Below are positions 54,781 to 63,692 of a DNA stretch of 64,000 nt, in pieces. The stretch's first letter is position 1. Each line of letters begins with the position of its first letter. The notes under the pieces are model-generated. The model saw only the letters and a list, made by a program, of their open reading frames with translations, did no database searches and was not told the origin of the DNA. The position numbers and the translations under genes were made by a program. Source of the stretch: Leifsonia tongyongensis (lineage in GTDB: Bacteria; Actinomycetota; Actinomycetes; Actinomycetales; Microbacteriaceae); assembly GCF_010686705.1 (NCBI RefSeq), contig NZ_JAAGWY010000004.1, positions 307,255-371,254 of the forward strand. The letters run 5' to 3'.

Positions 54781-55064
54781 CTACGCAGCGAAGCAACGCG
54801 TGGATGAAGTAGGCAACCCCTGAGGAGATTGATAAGGCGCGAGTTGCGGGTGAACTTGAAAGTGTGATGGCCGGTGTTCCTGACGCTCCTGATGAGGAGG
54901 AGAAGGTTTACACGGCCTGGGCTGCAAACCAGAAAACTCAGGCTTGGGCATCCTCCGCAACTGCCGAGCAGGTCACTGCCGCATACAACGCGGGCGAGCT
55001 CGATCTGATTCTGGGGCGCAAAGGACCGGGGAAGGTTCCGCCTGCTTTGGACCACCGGAATTGA
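54777..55064 (+). pseudogene. Small tail-operon gene interrupted by an in-frame amber codon
   Basis: ATG 54777, overlapping the preceding stop, reads MTTQRSNAWMK and then TAG at 54810-54812. The same frame stays open for 83 more codons (ATPEEIDKARVAGELESVMA ... GPGKVPPALDHRN). The frame is kept on both sides of a single stop, which points to a nonsense mutation, readthrough, or re-initiation at GTG 54864/ATG 54867 (66 residues). It is followed by a terminator at 55090. The product is small, acidic and unassigned. Confidence 0.6.
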
Positions 55065-55089
55065 CCCGAATCCCACCGTCAACTTTCAT

Positions 55090-55115
55090 GCCCGCTTCGG
55101 TGGGCTTTCGTCTTT
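55090..55115 (+). terminator. Intrinsic terminator within the tail operon
   Basis: GCCCGC-TTCG-GTGGGC followed by TTTCGTCTTT, lying between the amber-interrupted gene and the next frame. It would limit read-through into the tape-measure gene. Confidence 0.65.
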
Positions 55116-55128
55116 AAGGACACCCGCA

Positions 55129-55425
55129 ATGACTTCAGCCTTTGAGGATCTTGAAAGTTCGTCACGCGTCCAGCTCTTCTTCGAACAGGTTGCTGTCGAA
55201 CTCGCGGACCCCGGCGAATGGTCGCAGATTCAAGCGCTGATCGATTACGCAAACGCGACTGACGACCCCGCCCTTGAGTTGGCCGTGTTGGCCGGGGCGG
55301 CTTTGCAGCAGTACGCGAAGTTGCTTGTCGAGGGGACAAGTTCGCGGGATGAGGCGCTGGCGTACGTGCAGCAAGCGCTGATGTGGAACGACATGGCCAT
55401 GATCGGGGAGGGATCGCATGAGTGA
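55129..55425 (+). CDS. Hypothetical protein preceding the tape measure gene
   Basis: 98 residues, acidic and helical (LELAVLAGAALQQYAKLLVE, EALAYVQQALMWNDMAMIG). No family recognised. Its position directly in front of the tape-measure gene, with an 8-bp overlap, is where siphophages encode tail assembly chaperones; I see no slippery frameshift site, so this is only a positional guess. AAGGACACC precedes the ATG. Confidence 0.6.
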   Translation: MTSAFEDLESSSRVQLFFEQVAVELADPGEWSQIQALIDYANATDDPALELAVLAGAALQQYAKLLVEGTSSRDEALAYVQQALMWNDMAMIGEGSHE

Positions 55426-57913
55426 GGGACCCACCGTAGCTGGCAGCATCATCGCCAAGCTGCGTATCGACATGGAGCAGTTCAAGGCGGATGCGGCTGA
55501 GGCAAAAGGCATTGCCCGTGAACTTGGGGCGATGGAACCGACCGTCAAGGTTGATGCGAAGGTGGGCGACGCAATCGCACAGCTTGAGGCCGTAAGAGTT
55601 GCATCGGATGGTGTCGGGAAGTCAAACACGAACCTTGGCAACACGGCTGGGTTCGGCGCTTCGCGGATGGCGTTGATTGCGGGGGCGGTGGCGCTCCTGC
55701 TGCCCATGCTCCCTGCGCTCGCCGGCTATTCGACTGGGGTTGCTGGCGCGCTCGCAGGGATGGGCGCAGCAGGCATTCTCGCCATCTTCGGTGTCAAGAA
55801 TGCGATGGAGGAAGGTACTGCTGCCGGTAACACCTTCTCTGCCGGGCTGCAGATCCTCAAGGGTGACTTCAACCAGTTGGCGGGGACCGCAGCAAGTTCG
55901 ATGCTGTCGGCCTTCACGCAGAGCATTTCAACGCTCAACAGTTACATGCCTGCCCTCAACGGGCAGATTGGCGTGTTCGGGAAGCAGCTTGGCATTACGT
56001 CGAACTTCCTGGTCAGTGGTGTCCTGAAGGCGTTCGAAGTACTGAACCCCCTGTTCGTTCAGGCGGGCGTGTACGTCGAACAGTTAGCGCTCGGATTCCA
56101 GCGATGGACGCAGGACGGTGGACTACAGCAGTTCACGCAGATGGCGATTGCTTCACTCCCGCAAGTTGCCACCGCTTTGGGTTCCCTCGTGAAGGGCACT
56201 CTCGATCTTGTAGGCGCGTTCGCTCCGCTAGGCACCTTCCTGCTCGGCGCGCTGACGACGCTTGGTCAGTTAGCCTCATTGATTTCCCCTCTGCTCGCCA
56301 ACCTCACCCCTCTTGCACTGGGTGCGGGAACGGTCTACGGGGCGTTCCTCCTATGGAAGAACATTGCCCCCACCGTCCGGGATGCGGCGGCTGCGGTGCG
56401 TGGGTTCGGCCTGGATCTGTCCGTTGTGGGTGGAGTGGCGGGCATTGCCGTGGCTGCGCTCGGGTATATCGCGTCATCGTTCATCACTAGCCGAATGGCT
56501 TCCGAACAGGCCGCGAGCGCGCTTCAGGACTATACGGCGGCTGTGCAGGCAGACAACGGTGTGATCGGTGAAAATATCCGCCAGCAGACGGCAAAAGCAC
56601 TTGCTGACAAAGACTCGCTTGGACAGTACAACAGCCTCGGCAAGTCCGCTATTGACATTGGGCGCCAGCTGGGTCTGTCCGCTAAGACGGTCGAAGCCGC
56701 TGCGATCGGTCAGCGTGCCGCAATTCTGAAGGTCAATCAGGCGATGACGGATTACGCCAACAACCCTGCGAACTCGACAGCGAAGGTCGCGGAGTTCCGG
56801 GCGAACTGGATCAACCTGACTGGTGTCATCTCTGACAATCAGAAACATATTCAGGCCCATATCAAGGCCTACAACGATGTTGCGAAGGCTCAGGGTTTCG
56901 CGACCATCAACACGAAAGCCCAGTTGCAGGCGCAGACCGATCTTGCCCAGTCGTACGGAATGTCGCTACCGCAGTTGCTTGCCGCTCGTGGTGCGCAGAA
57001 GCAGAACGCAGATTCAGCGGCAGCGGCCACACAGCAGTTGCAGCTCGAGAATGACGCGGCAACTCTGCTGACGAACGCTTTCACGATTCTCAACGGTGGC
57101 ATGCTGTCGGTTGCTCAGGCTCAGACGGGTGCTGCTGCGGCCACCAACACCCTGCTGGATTCTTTCAAGCAGAACGGCACCGCGATTGATGGGAACACGA
57201 AAGCGGCGGTTGCTAACCAGCAGGCGATTGAGTCGAAGGTGTCTGCCGATCAGCAGGCTGCTGAGGCGATTGCGAAGCAGACTGGTTCAACTCAGGCGGG
57301 CACGAAAGCATACGGCGATTCGAAGGTTGCGCTTGAGAACCAGTTGCGGGCGACCCATAACCTGACTCCGGCGATTCAGGCGTATATCGACAAACTGTAT
57401 GACGTAAAGAACCTGAAGGTTCCGCCGACAGTTCTGGAAATCAACCAGGGAGCGCTTGCTAAGGCAAAAGCGAACATTGCCGACTTCAAGGCCATGCTTG
57501 CTTCGATCACCCGCAACATTCAGGTTGGGGCAACCGTCGTCGTCAGCGGCCCAACCTCAGGACTCGCGACAACGGCCGGCAAAGCTCTCGTGCGAGCTGA
57601 TGGCGGTCCGGTGCCTGCTCATCTCGCGGCGGGCGGGACGATCGGTTCGTATCTGGCAGCCGGTGGGTTCCCGTTCCAGGCGCAGGGCACCGACACGATT
57701 CCCGCGATGCTCAGCCCGCACGAGTTCGTCATCAAGGCATCTTCGGCTTCATATAACCCAGGTTTCCTGAGGGCGTATAACCAGAACCCGAGAGCAGCGA
57801 TGGCAGCCGCAGCGCCCGTGACGCACAACACGACTTGGAACATTTCCGGCCCTGACCCTGACGCCGTTATCGCAGGCATCCAATTCCGCCAGCGCGCTGC
57901 GGGGCTTGCCTGA
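55418..57913 (+). CDS. Phage tail tape measure protein
   Basis: The 831-residue protein sets tail length in siphoviruses. It has an N-terminal helix, a string of hydrophobic membrane-like segments between residues 85 and 350 (MALIAGAVALLLPMLPALAG; GVAGIAVAALGYIASSFITS), long Ala/Gln coiled regions, and the typical C-terminal tape-measure motif QGTDTIPAMLSPHEFVIKAS. The family rule of about 1.5 angstrom per residue would give a tail near 125 nm. It is short but not obviously truncated. It overlaps the next gene by 1 bp. Confidence 0.88.
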   Translation: MSEGPTVAGSIIAKLRIDMEQFKADAAEAKGIARELGAMEPTVKVDAKVGDAIAQLEAVRVASDGVGKSNTNLGNTAGFGASRMALIAGAVALLLPMLPALAGYSTGVAGALAGMGAAGILAIFGVKNAMEEGTAAGNTFSAGLQILKGDFNQLAGTAASSMLSAFTQSISTLNSYMPALNGQIGVFGKQLGITSNFLVSGVLKAFEVLNPLFVQAGVYVEQLALGFQRWTQDGGLQQFTQMAIASLPQVATALGSLVKGTLDLVGAFAPLGTFLLGALTTLGQLASLISPLLANLTPLALGAGTVYGAFLLWKNIAPTVRDAAAAVRGFGLDLSVVGGVAGIAVAALGYIASSFITSRMASEQAASALQDYTAAVQADNGVIGENIRQQTAKALADKDSLGQYNSLGKSAIDIGRQLGLSAKTVEAAAIGQRAAILKVNQAMTDYANNPANSTAKVAEFRANWINLTGVISDNQKHIQAHIKAYNDVAKAQGFATINTKAQLQAQTDLAQSYGMSLPQLLAARGAQKQNADSAAAATQQLQLENDAATLLTNAFTILNGGMLSVAQAQTGAAAATNTLLDSFKQNGTAIDGNTKAAVANQQAIESKVSADQQAAEAIAKQTGSTQAGTKAYGDSKVALENQLRATHNLTPAIQAYIDKLYDVKNLKVPPTVLEINQGALAKAKANIADFKAMLASITRNIQVGATVVVSGPTSGLATTAGKALVRADGGPVPAHLAAGGTIGSYLAAGGFPFQAQGTDTIPAMLSPHEFVIKASSASYNPGFLRAYNQNPRAAMAAAAPVTHNTTWNISGPDPDAVIAGIQFRQRAAGLA

Positions 57914-59064
57914 TGGCGCAGTTTTCATGGGTTGCAACGGACGCAAAGACCGGAACTGTAATCGCGGATCTTCCTGACCTTCAGCTCACCGATGTGATCC
58001 GGCAGACACTTGGCCGGTATGAGTCAGTGGGTGCGACTCTGCCGCTCCCGTCAGCCCCTGAGAACTGGCAGCGAGCAACTACCTCGGGTGCCGCGAACCT
58101 GATCCTGCTTTCCCAACCAACCGGTTTGTCAGGTGCCTTCTCTGGCCAGCCCATTCCGGTATGGGGTGCCACGGTTGCCACGGACCTGATTGACGAAACG
58201 GATGTTGTGCAGCTCGGTCTGACAACTCTCGAGGCGTACCTAGATCGCCGCTATGTGGGTAACCAGATCTTCACCGCGGCGGGTCAGAACGACATCATCA
58301 ATACGCTCATCGGCGGGTACATAAGTGTTGGACCTAACGGGGGTATCCCAATTCGGGTCCAGTACGTCACAGCAGGCTCAGGGAAGGCACGGGATCACAC
58401 CTACGCAGACCAGGACGACAAGACCGTTTACTCTGCGTTGACGGACCTGATGGCCGTGCAGGGTGGCCCCGAATGGTATATCGGCTGGGAACATCAATCC
58501 TCACCTGAACGGTACACACCTGTCCTTTATGTGGGTGACCGAATCGGCGCGGCAGTCGCAGCAGGCATGTCCCCGAACGCCGCGTTCGAAATGCCGGGGC
58601 CGGTCACAAAGTTTCAGAGGCTTCGTGACTATTCGGCTGGTAAGGGCGCGAACTCGGTCGTGGCCACTTCCAGCGGTCAGGGGACTTCCCGCCCCCAGTC
58701 TCCGCCTCAAATTGTGACTGATCCGCTCCGCCCTACGTATGAATACCGGTGGACACCCTCAACGTCGATCATCGACCCGAACACCCTAATCGGGTGGGCG
58801 CAGTCTGCCGTTGCTGCGATGGATGGCGGGGCTGTCACCCTGACTCTTTCGGCGGCTGCTGACGTTGCCCCCCAACTCGGCACTGACTGGTTTTTGGGTG
58901 ACGACATCGGATTCAACATCGGCGGACTCGACCAAAACGGGGATGACCTCGTACCGGGCTTCCCTGGCGGCTACAAGGGCACTGCACGCGCTATCGGCTA
59001 CCAGCTCGCACTCGACAACACACCCATCATCACGCCGGTTCTCGCCGGCCCTGCGGTCGGATAA
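57913..59064 (+). CDS. Minor tail/tail-hub protein
   Basis: The 383-residue protein begins MAQFSWVATDAKTGTVIADL and shows the siphophage minor-tail/hub pattern: DVIRQTLGRYESVGATLPLP, a DLIDETDVVQLGLTTLEAYL ring-domain segment and FLGDDIGFNIGGL near the end. This corresponds to the Gp27/Dit-adjacent baseplate hub that contacts the tape measure C terminus. It directly follows the tape measure and precedes the fibre gene, the standard tail-tip order. Confidence 0.75.
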   Translation: MAQFSWVATDAKTGTVIADLPDLQLTDVIRQTLGRYESVGATLPLPSAPENWQRATTSGAANLILLSQPTGLSGAFSGQPIPVWGATVATDLIDETDVVQLGLTTLEAYLDRRYVGNQIFTAAGQNDIINTLIGGYISVGPNGGIPIRVQYVTAGSGKARDHTYADQDDKTVYSALTDLMAVQGGPEWYIGWEHQSSPERYTPVLYVGDRIGAAVAAGMSPNAAFEMPGPVTKFQRLRDYSAGKGANSVVATSSGQGTSRPQSPPQIVTDPLRPTYEYRWTPSTSIIDPNTLIGWAQSAVAAMDGGAVTLTLSAAADVAPQLGTDWFLGDDIGFNIGGLDQNGDDLVPGFPGGYKGTARAIGYQLALDNTPIITPVLAGPAVG

Positions 59065-59073
59065 GGAAACACA

Positions 59074-59859
59074 ATGGGAATCAGCCCCGGAAGTCTCGCA
59101 TGGAACGTGCCCCCGCAGATGGGCGATGACGCACGCAAACAGCGCGACCTTGAGCGCACGCAACGCGAACAGGCATCAGCTCTATCTGCTGCCGCAACCC
59201 AGATCGGCTCAGGTGGGCTGCTCGTCAACGGTGGCGGCTCAATCACCATCAGCGGTACCGGCTCGCTGAACGTCGGTTCTGGTGCGCTCAACTCGGGTGG
59301 TTCGATTACCGCTGCCACTACCATTACCGCGGGTGGGAACATTCAGGGCGGTGGGCTTATCTCCACTGGCGGCATCACTGCTACGGGTGGCATCGCGGCA
59401 GGCGGCAACGTCTCAGGGGCGAACGTTTCCGCAACAGGCAACGTGTCCGCTGGCGGTGGAGGCACATTCCCCACTGGCGTGAATAGCACTGGCGTCTACA
59501 ACAACCTGCTCACGGTCGCCTACCGGGTGCAGTACGTGGACTCCACAGGGGCGATGGGTTACGTGCCATCGTCACGCCGATTCAAACAGGACATCACCCC
59601 GGCCCCAGATGTCACGTCGGCAATGATGGCGATGCAGGTTGTCACGTTCCGATACAACCAGGCTGTTGCTGAGCTGGGCGCGAAGGCTGCGGTTGAGTGG
59701 GGTGTCATCGCTGAGGACATGGACGCGCTCGGGCTGAAGTGGGCGGTCGATTACGACGCACAAGGCCTGCCGTACGGTGTCAAATATGACCGGATCGTGC
59801 TGGCGCTCATTCCGACGCTTCAGGATCATGAGCGGCGGCTTACCGCTGCGGGACTCTAG
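59074..59859 (+). CDS. Tail fibre with S74-type intramolecular chaperone
   Basis: The 261-residue protein has an N-terminal helix (residues 10-40), a Gly/Ser/Thr-rich repetitive shaft (residues 48-140; GGSITISGTGSLNVGSGALN and ITATGGIAAGGNVSGANVSA) and a peptidase S74 domain from about residue 165. The Ser-x-x-x-Lys dyad is in PSSRRFKQDITPAPD, and WGVIAEDMDALGL and DRIVLALIPTLQDHERRL follow. Such domains trimerise the fibre and then cleave themselves off. It is likely the host-binding fibre of the tail tip. Stop convergent with the next gene. Confidence 0.85.
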   Translation: MGISPGSLAWNVPPQMGDDARKQRDLERTQREQASALSAAATQIGSGGLLVNGGGSITISGTGSLNVGSGALNSGGSITAATTITAGGNIQGGGLISTGGITATGGIAAGGNVSGANVSATGNVSAGGGGTFPTGVNSTGVYNNLLTVAYRVQYVDSTGAMGYVPSSRRFKQDITPAPDVTSAMMAMQVVTFRYNQAVAELGAKAAVEWGVIAEDMDALGLKWAVDYDAQGLPYGVKYDRIVLALIPTLQDHERRLTAAGL

Positions 59860-60404
59860 TCGCAGACCGGAATGCCGTTCACCGTCGATGCGCTTCCGGA
59901 TGCGCATGCCGTGGTGTCTGGAGCGTTTGTACCAGGGATGTTTGGTACAGGTGAGCCTGCGGGTAGTCCGCTCGAGGTTGGGGCGGCGGGGGCGGCGGGT
60001 GCGCTCGCCTGCTGCGCTGGGGCGGACTGTTGAACCGTCTGCTGCTGTGCCGCCTGTTGGGCTGCAGCGGCTTCCTGTGCCGCTTTCAGGGCGGCAGCTT
60101 TCGCGGCAGCAGCTTTCTGCGCCTTCACGGCTTCCTGCTGTGCAGCGATCTGGTCGGTGTGGTTGATCGCTTCCGCCTGTGTTGCGTCCGCCATAACGGC
60201 TGCGTCTTCAACTGATGCGGCTTCCATGACGACGGATGATGCTTTCGCGTTGGCCAGCAGATGAAATTGTTTCGCTTGCGCGCGCGCGTTCTCTAGCCCG
60301 ACAGATATTCCGACTACTGCGCCCACAAGGACGACGACGGCGACCGCCCCGCCAATGACGGTGGAATGGACCGACTGCTTACGTTCCCCCTGAGGCTTGC
60401 TCAC
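59856..60404 (-). CDS. Single-pass membrane protein with Ala/Gln-rich coiled coil
   Basis: 182 residues: a basic cytoplasmic N terminus (MSKPQGERKQSVHSTV), one transmembrane helix (VIGGAVAVVVLVGAVVGISV), an Ala/Gln/Lys coiled coil (residues 80-130), a Pro/Ala linker and a C-terminal piece with two Cys. Topology places the coiled coil outside. It is antisense to the fibre gene with a 4-bp stop overlap. It may be a lysogenic-conversion surface protein; related sequences also occur as host secreted proteins. Confidence 0.65.
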   Translation of the reverse strand: MSKPQGERKQSVHSTVIGGAVAVVVLVGAVVGISVGLENARAQAKQFHLLANAKASSVVMEAASVEDAAVMADATQAEAINHTDQIAAQQEAVKAQKAAAAKAAALKAAQEAAAAQQAAQQQTVQQSAPAQQASAPAAPAAPTSSGLPAGSPVPNIPGTNAPDTTACASGSASTVNGIPVCD

Positions 60405-60574
60405 GTGTTCAGACTACGGAGATAAACCCCCATATTAAAGAGTGTCCGCGCTTAAGGCTTTTGTACCTTAATGCTCGCGATAGTCGTGCAGTGTGCGCGA
60501 ATGTTCTACGTGTTAAATGCCCAACATGCGTAATCGCCCTTGCCGAGGCGGAGGCGCGGGGGACACTCTGAGGT
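60405..60574. other. Intergenic region with TTAAGG inverted repeat upstream of the serine integrase
   Basis: A TTAAGG...CCTTAA stem with an 8-nt loop lies at about 60453-60472 in an AT-rich stretch. Large serine integrases usually have their att site next to the gene 5' end, so an attL/attR half may lie here; no partner half was found by eye. Confidence 0.35.
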
Positions 60575-62029
60575 GTGCTTGCCGCGATCTACTGCCGCAT
60601 TTCGTCGGACCCGGAAGGGACCGCGCTCGGTGTGCAGCGCCAAGAGGAGATGTGTCGGGCGCTCGCTGCGCGCCTTGGAGTCGTAGTCGCGACGGTCTTT
60701 GTTGACAATGATGTCTCCGCAAGTTCCAAATCTAAGAAGGCCCGGCCAGAGTACGCCGCGATGCTGCGCCGTGCTCGTCTCAATGAATTTGGGGTGATCC
60801 TGGCCTATTCGAACTCTCGTCTCACGCGCCGCCCTCAGGAGTACAACGACCTCATTGATGTGGCTATGAAGCACAAGGTGCGAATTAGCACTGTTGCGTC
60901 GGGCGAGTTCGATCTGAACACTGCGGATGGTCGCGCTGTCGCACGCACCATTGCCGCTTGGGATGCCGCAGAATCCGATCGCCTGAGTGAACGAGTCAAG
61001 GCAGCAGCCGATCAACGTGCGGCGTCGGGCAAGTTTCATGGCGGCCCGGCTCCTCTGGGGTTCCGTGTTCGGGACAAGACCCTAGTTGTGGCCCCGGCGG
61101 AGGCGAAGCTGATCCGGTTCGCCCTGGCTCGCATTATGGCGGGCGACTCCCTAGGTGCCATCGTTAAGGGTTGGAACTCTAAACTCGTACCCACTCGTCG
61201 TAGAACGCGCTGGTCCGCAATGGTCCTTCGGCACGCTGTGCGCAATCAGGCATTGATCGGCTTGAACAGTGCTGGGGTGGCGAGTTGGGATCCGATCGTA
61301 GATCTGGCGACCTTCACAGGCGTGGCCCACGTTCTCAACGAACGAGGTCAACACGGGGTGCCCCACCAACGCTCATCGTTAGGTGGCGGTCTCACCCATT
61401 GCGGCCGGTGCGGTGCCCGGTTGATCCTTTCTACCAGCCATGCAAACTCCGTGATGGTCTGCGTTGCGGGACGGACGGCGCATCCTCTGGACGGCGACGA
61501 CCCGCGCGCTGGCCCGACCCGGCTTTCGTGTGGCAAGACAATGATGAGAGCTGACCGACTGGAGGTATACGTTTTCGACGCCGTCCTCAATATGCTCCCG
61601 GTGAGCTTCATGTCGTCACGCTCGCGCAGATCAGAAACCCTGAATGAGATTGAACGCTTGGACTCCTTGATGCTCGACCTGGAGTCAGCGCAGCAACCCG
61701 ACTGGGAGGCGAAGGGGATAGGTCGGGCAGCGGCCGATACGCGGCATCTTCTGGATGAGACACGCGAGGCAAATGCGGCGCTCACTGCGGTGCTCGAGCG
61801 TGTTCAATTCCACGAGATCTTCGCTGGCGGAGTGGATTGGCGCAGTTGGAGCATTCCCCGGCGGGCATATTTTCTTCGGAGCATTATCGATCGCATCGAA
61901 ATTGACCCGCTTCCGGTCGGGCGGAAAAGTCCGCCCCACAACCCCCAAATGACTCGCGAAACGTGGGAGAGGGTGGAGCGCGACTTTTGGGACGAAATGG
62001 CACCTCAACGAATCCGCATCATGTATTAG
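60575..62029 (+). CDS. Large serine recombinase (integrase)
   Basis: The 484-residue protein starts LAAIYCRISSDPEGTALGVQ with catalytic Ser10 and the resolvase fold to about residue 145 (AYSNSRLTRRPQEYNDLI). The recombinase domain follows: GGPAPLGFRVRDKTLVVAPA, SAMVLRHAVRNQALIGLNS. A zinc ribbon (THCGRCGARLI ... RLSCGKTMM) and a coiled coil complete the large-serine-integrase architecture. It appears intact. It is a second, unrelated integration enzyme inside an element bounded by tyrosine-integrase sites, so it probably came from another phage. Confidence 0.92.
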   Translation: MLAAIYCRISSDPEGTALGVQRQEEMCRALAARLGVVVATVFVDNDVSASSKSKKARPEYAAMLRRARLNEFGVILAYSNSRLTRRPQEYNDLIDVAMKHKVRISTVASGEFDLNTADGRAVARTIAAWDAAESDRLSERVKAAADQRAASGKFHGGPAPLGFRVRDKTLVVAPAEAKLIRFALARIMAGDSLGAIVKGWNSKLVPTRRRTRWSAMVLRHAVRNQALIGLNSAGVASWDPIVDLATFTGVAHVLNERGQHGVPHQRSSLGGGLTHCGRCGARLILSTSHANSVMVCVAGRTAHPLDGDDPRAGPTRLSCGKTMMRADRLEVYVFDAVLNMLPVSFMSSRSRRSETLNEIERLDSLMLDLESAQQPDWEAKGIGRAAADTRHLLDETREANAALTAVLERVQFHEIFAGGVDWRSWSIPRRAYFLRSIIDRIEIDPLPVGRKSPPHNPQMTRETWERVERDFWDEMAPQRIRIMY

Positions 62030-62109
62030 CAATCCTTCCGTGCCGAAGTCACATTGTGTACCGAGGTGCCAGGAGTGCTCGCGCAAATATCCAACTGATC
62101 GGAGTAATC

Positions 62110-62538
62110 GTGGCAATCGTGGGCTACGCAAGAGTCGCAAGGGCATCGGAACAGAACCTTTTGCAACAGGTGAAGGTCCTCGATGCGGCTGGAGCGCAAC
62201 GCATCTTCACCGACAACGGGGTATCGGGTGCAATAATGCAACGACCCCAACTCCTTGCCTGTCTGGATCATCTGCAACCCGGAGACGTTTTGACAGTGTG
62301 GAAGCTCGACAGGCTCGGCAGAAACACCCGCCAGATACTCGAGGTCATCGAAGCGCTACGGGAGCGCCATGTAGGCTTCCGCAGCCTCACTGAGAATCTC
62401 GACACGACCGGACCAGCAGGGGCCGCGATGCTCGCGATCATGGCTGCCGTACAGCACCCCGCCACACCCACACCTGACGGTGCTCCCCAAGCGGCCCCTC
62501 AAACTCGACACGCACCGCGTGCTCAGACCACGCCGTAG
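62110..62538 (+). pseudogene. Truncated, catalytically altered small serine resolvase
   Basis: GTG 62110 opens VAIVGYARVARASEQNLLQQ, where active resolvases read YARVS; the catalytic Ser is replaced by Ala and one residue is inserted. The body (VWKLDRLGRNTRQILEVIEA, then VGFRSLTENLDTTGPAGAAM) is well conserved. After LAIMAAVQ the expected LAEFER/HTH part is absent and the frame becomes low-complexity antisense of the next gene. It cannot act as a recombinase as written. A dominant or regulatory use of the fragment is conceivable but unsupported. Confidence 0.75.
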
Positions 62539-62728
62539 CTGTGCACTCGATCAGCTCCGCGATCTGACCGAAATGCACCCAGGCGAGGGCCGACACAGAG
62601 CCAGTCTTTGCGCGCGCTAGCTCCTCCTCAAGCTCGAGCGAAGTGAGCGACACGGGCTGCTTCCCGATCGTGTAGGGGTGCGGTTTCTGCGACGGAGGGA
62701 TCGACGGATACCGTTTGTTGCTGCCCAT
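62438..62728 (-). CDS. Conserved actinobacterial hypothetical protein
   Basis: 96 residues from ATG 62728, start MGSNKRYPSIPPSQKPHPYT. The C terminus (CTATAWSEHAVRVEFEGPLGEHRQVWVW) has the small beta-rich form seen in actinobacterial accessory genes of unknown function. It overlaps the resolvase remnant antisense, which indicates that the end of the resolvase frame is not coding. Confidence 0.6.
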   Translation of the reverse strand: MGSNKRYPSIPPSQKPHPYTIGKQPVSLTSLELEEELARAKTGSVSALAWVHFGQIAELIECTATAWSEHAVRVEFEGPLGEHRQVWVWRGAVRQP

Positions 62729-62807
62729 TTTTAGAACATAGGTTCGAATGTCTGCTGACCACAAGATGAGACAGCCGTTCTGCTCCCCAACCGGGTAGCG
62801 TCATCGC

Positions 62808-63428
62808 ATGGCAAGCGTCACAGGACGAAGACTCACCAACGGCAGAGGATCTTGGCGGGTCCAGGGACGAGACGAAAGCGGCCACATGGTACAAAAGACC
62901 TTCGCCGACGAAGTCACAGCCCGCAGGTTCGGTGACGACCTCGACACATACGGCTGGTCAACCGCACTCCGTTTACTTGATGCCGGCGTGCTCCCCTTGG
63001 AAGATGGCGACCGAACCCAGCTTGGGCTACTAAGAGCACGCATCGCACGATCACAACGCGCCGACTGGCACCAGTTCGGAAACCCTGATCGTGCAGTGAT
63101 GCGCAACCATCTAGCTGTGGCAATCGAGTGGCCATGGATCAACGTATTCGCCGACGCCTCCGAGGAGGAGATTGCACTCATCCCCAACTTCGACCCCTCG
63201 CGAATCATCCTTCGCGTGTATTGGAACACCTCCCTAGTCGATGAAGTCACCATGTTCATGTTTCGCGGCACCTATCAGGCTTGGGGCATCGCCTGGGGAT
63301 CCGGCACAGCGGTCAGCGTTTGGCACCACGCAGCAGCAGGATTCCTAAATCGTCTGCATGGCCACCGCGGCTACAATGCCGCCTTCGAACAGTACGGAGC
63401 AAAGATCCGAAAGACCCTTCCCCGCTAG
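62808..63428 (+). CDS. Protein with integrase-arm-like N terminus and unknown C-terminal domain
   Basis: 206 residues. The first 60 (VTGRRLTNGRGSWRVQGRDE; QKTFADEVTARRFGDDLDTY; WSTALRLLDAG) resemble the AP2-like arm-binding domain of actinobacterial tyrosine integrases. No core-binding or catalytic domain follows; instead a 140-residue region rich in Trp and aromatic residues (EWPWINVFADASEEEIALIP, TYQAWGIAWGSGTAVSVWHH) of unknown type. It is either a fusion formed by recombination near att or a DNA-binding accessory protein recognising the arm sites. Confidence 0.55.
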   Translation: MASVTGRRLTNGRGSWRVQGRDESGHMVQKTFADEVTARRFGDDLDTYGWSTALRLLDAGVLPLEDGDRTQLGLLRARIARSQRADWHQFGNPDRAVMRNHLAVAIEWPWINVFADASEEEIALIPNFDPSRIILRVYWNTSLVDEVTMFMFRGTYQAWGIAWGSGTAVSVWHHAAAGFLNRLHGHRGYNAAFEQYGAKIRKTLPR

Positions 63429-63431
63429 AAG

Positions 63432-63629
63432 TCACACGCCGTGGGCGTTCTGTCTAGCGGCGACAGCCTGTGCCACCCGAACGGTGAACTTGTCCAGCTC
63501 CACCAGGGCCTCCGCAGCGGCATCATCGACACTCTTTTCTGGCACCGCGCCCTCCTTTTCGACTTGGACGGCTGCGGCGTAGGTGGCGATTGCGTCGAGT
63601 AGCTTACGGTCTTCAGCGGTTGCGGCCAT
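63432..63629 (-). CDS. Small hypothetical acidic helical protein
   Basis: 65 residues (MAATAEDRKLLDAIATYAAA ... RVAQAVAARQNAHGV), all predicted helical. No family recognised. It is convergent with the preceding gene (3 bp apart) and starts 200 bp from the right att core. The remaining 63630-63831 holds repeats but no gene. Confidence 0.5.
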   Translation of the reverse strand: MAATAEDRKLLDAIATYAAAVQVEKEGAVPEKSVDDAAAEALVELDKFTVRVAQAVAARQNAHGV

Positions 63630-63692
63630 TTCTAGACTCCTCTGTCTATCGTTGCCGCTGAACGTACACCCTTGGGGTAACGGGCGCGCCCC

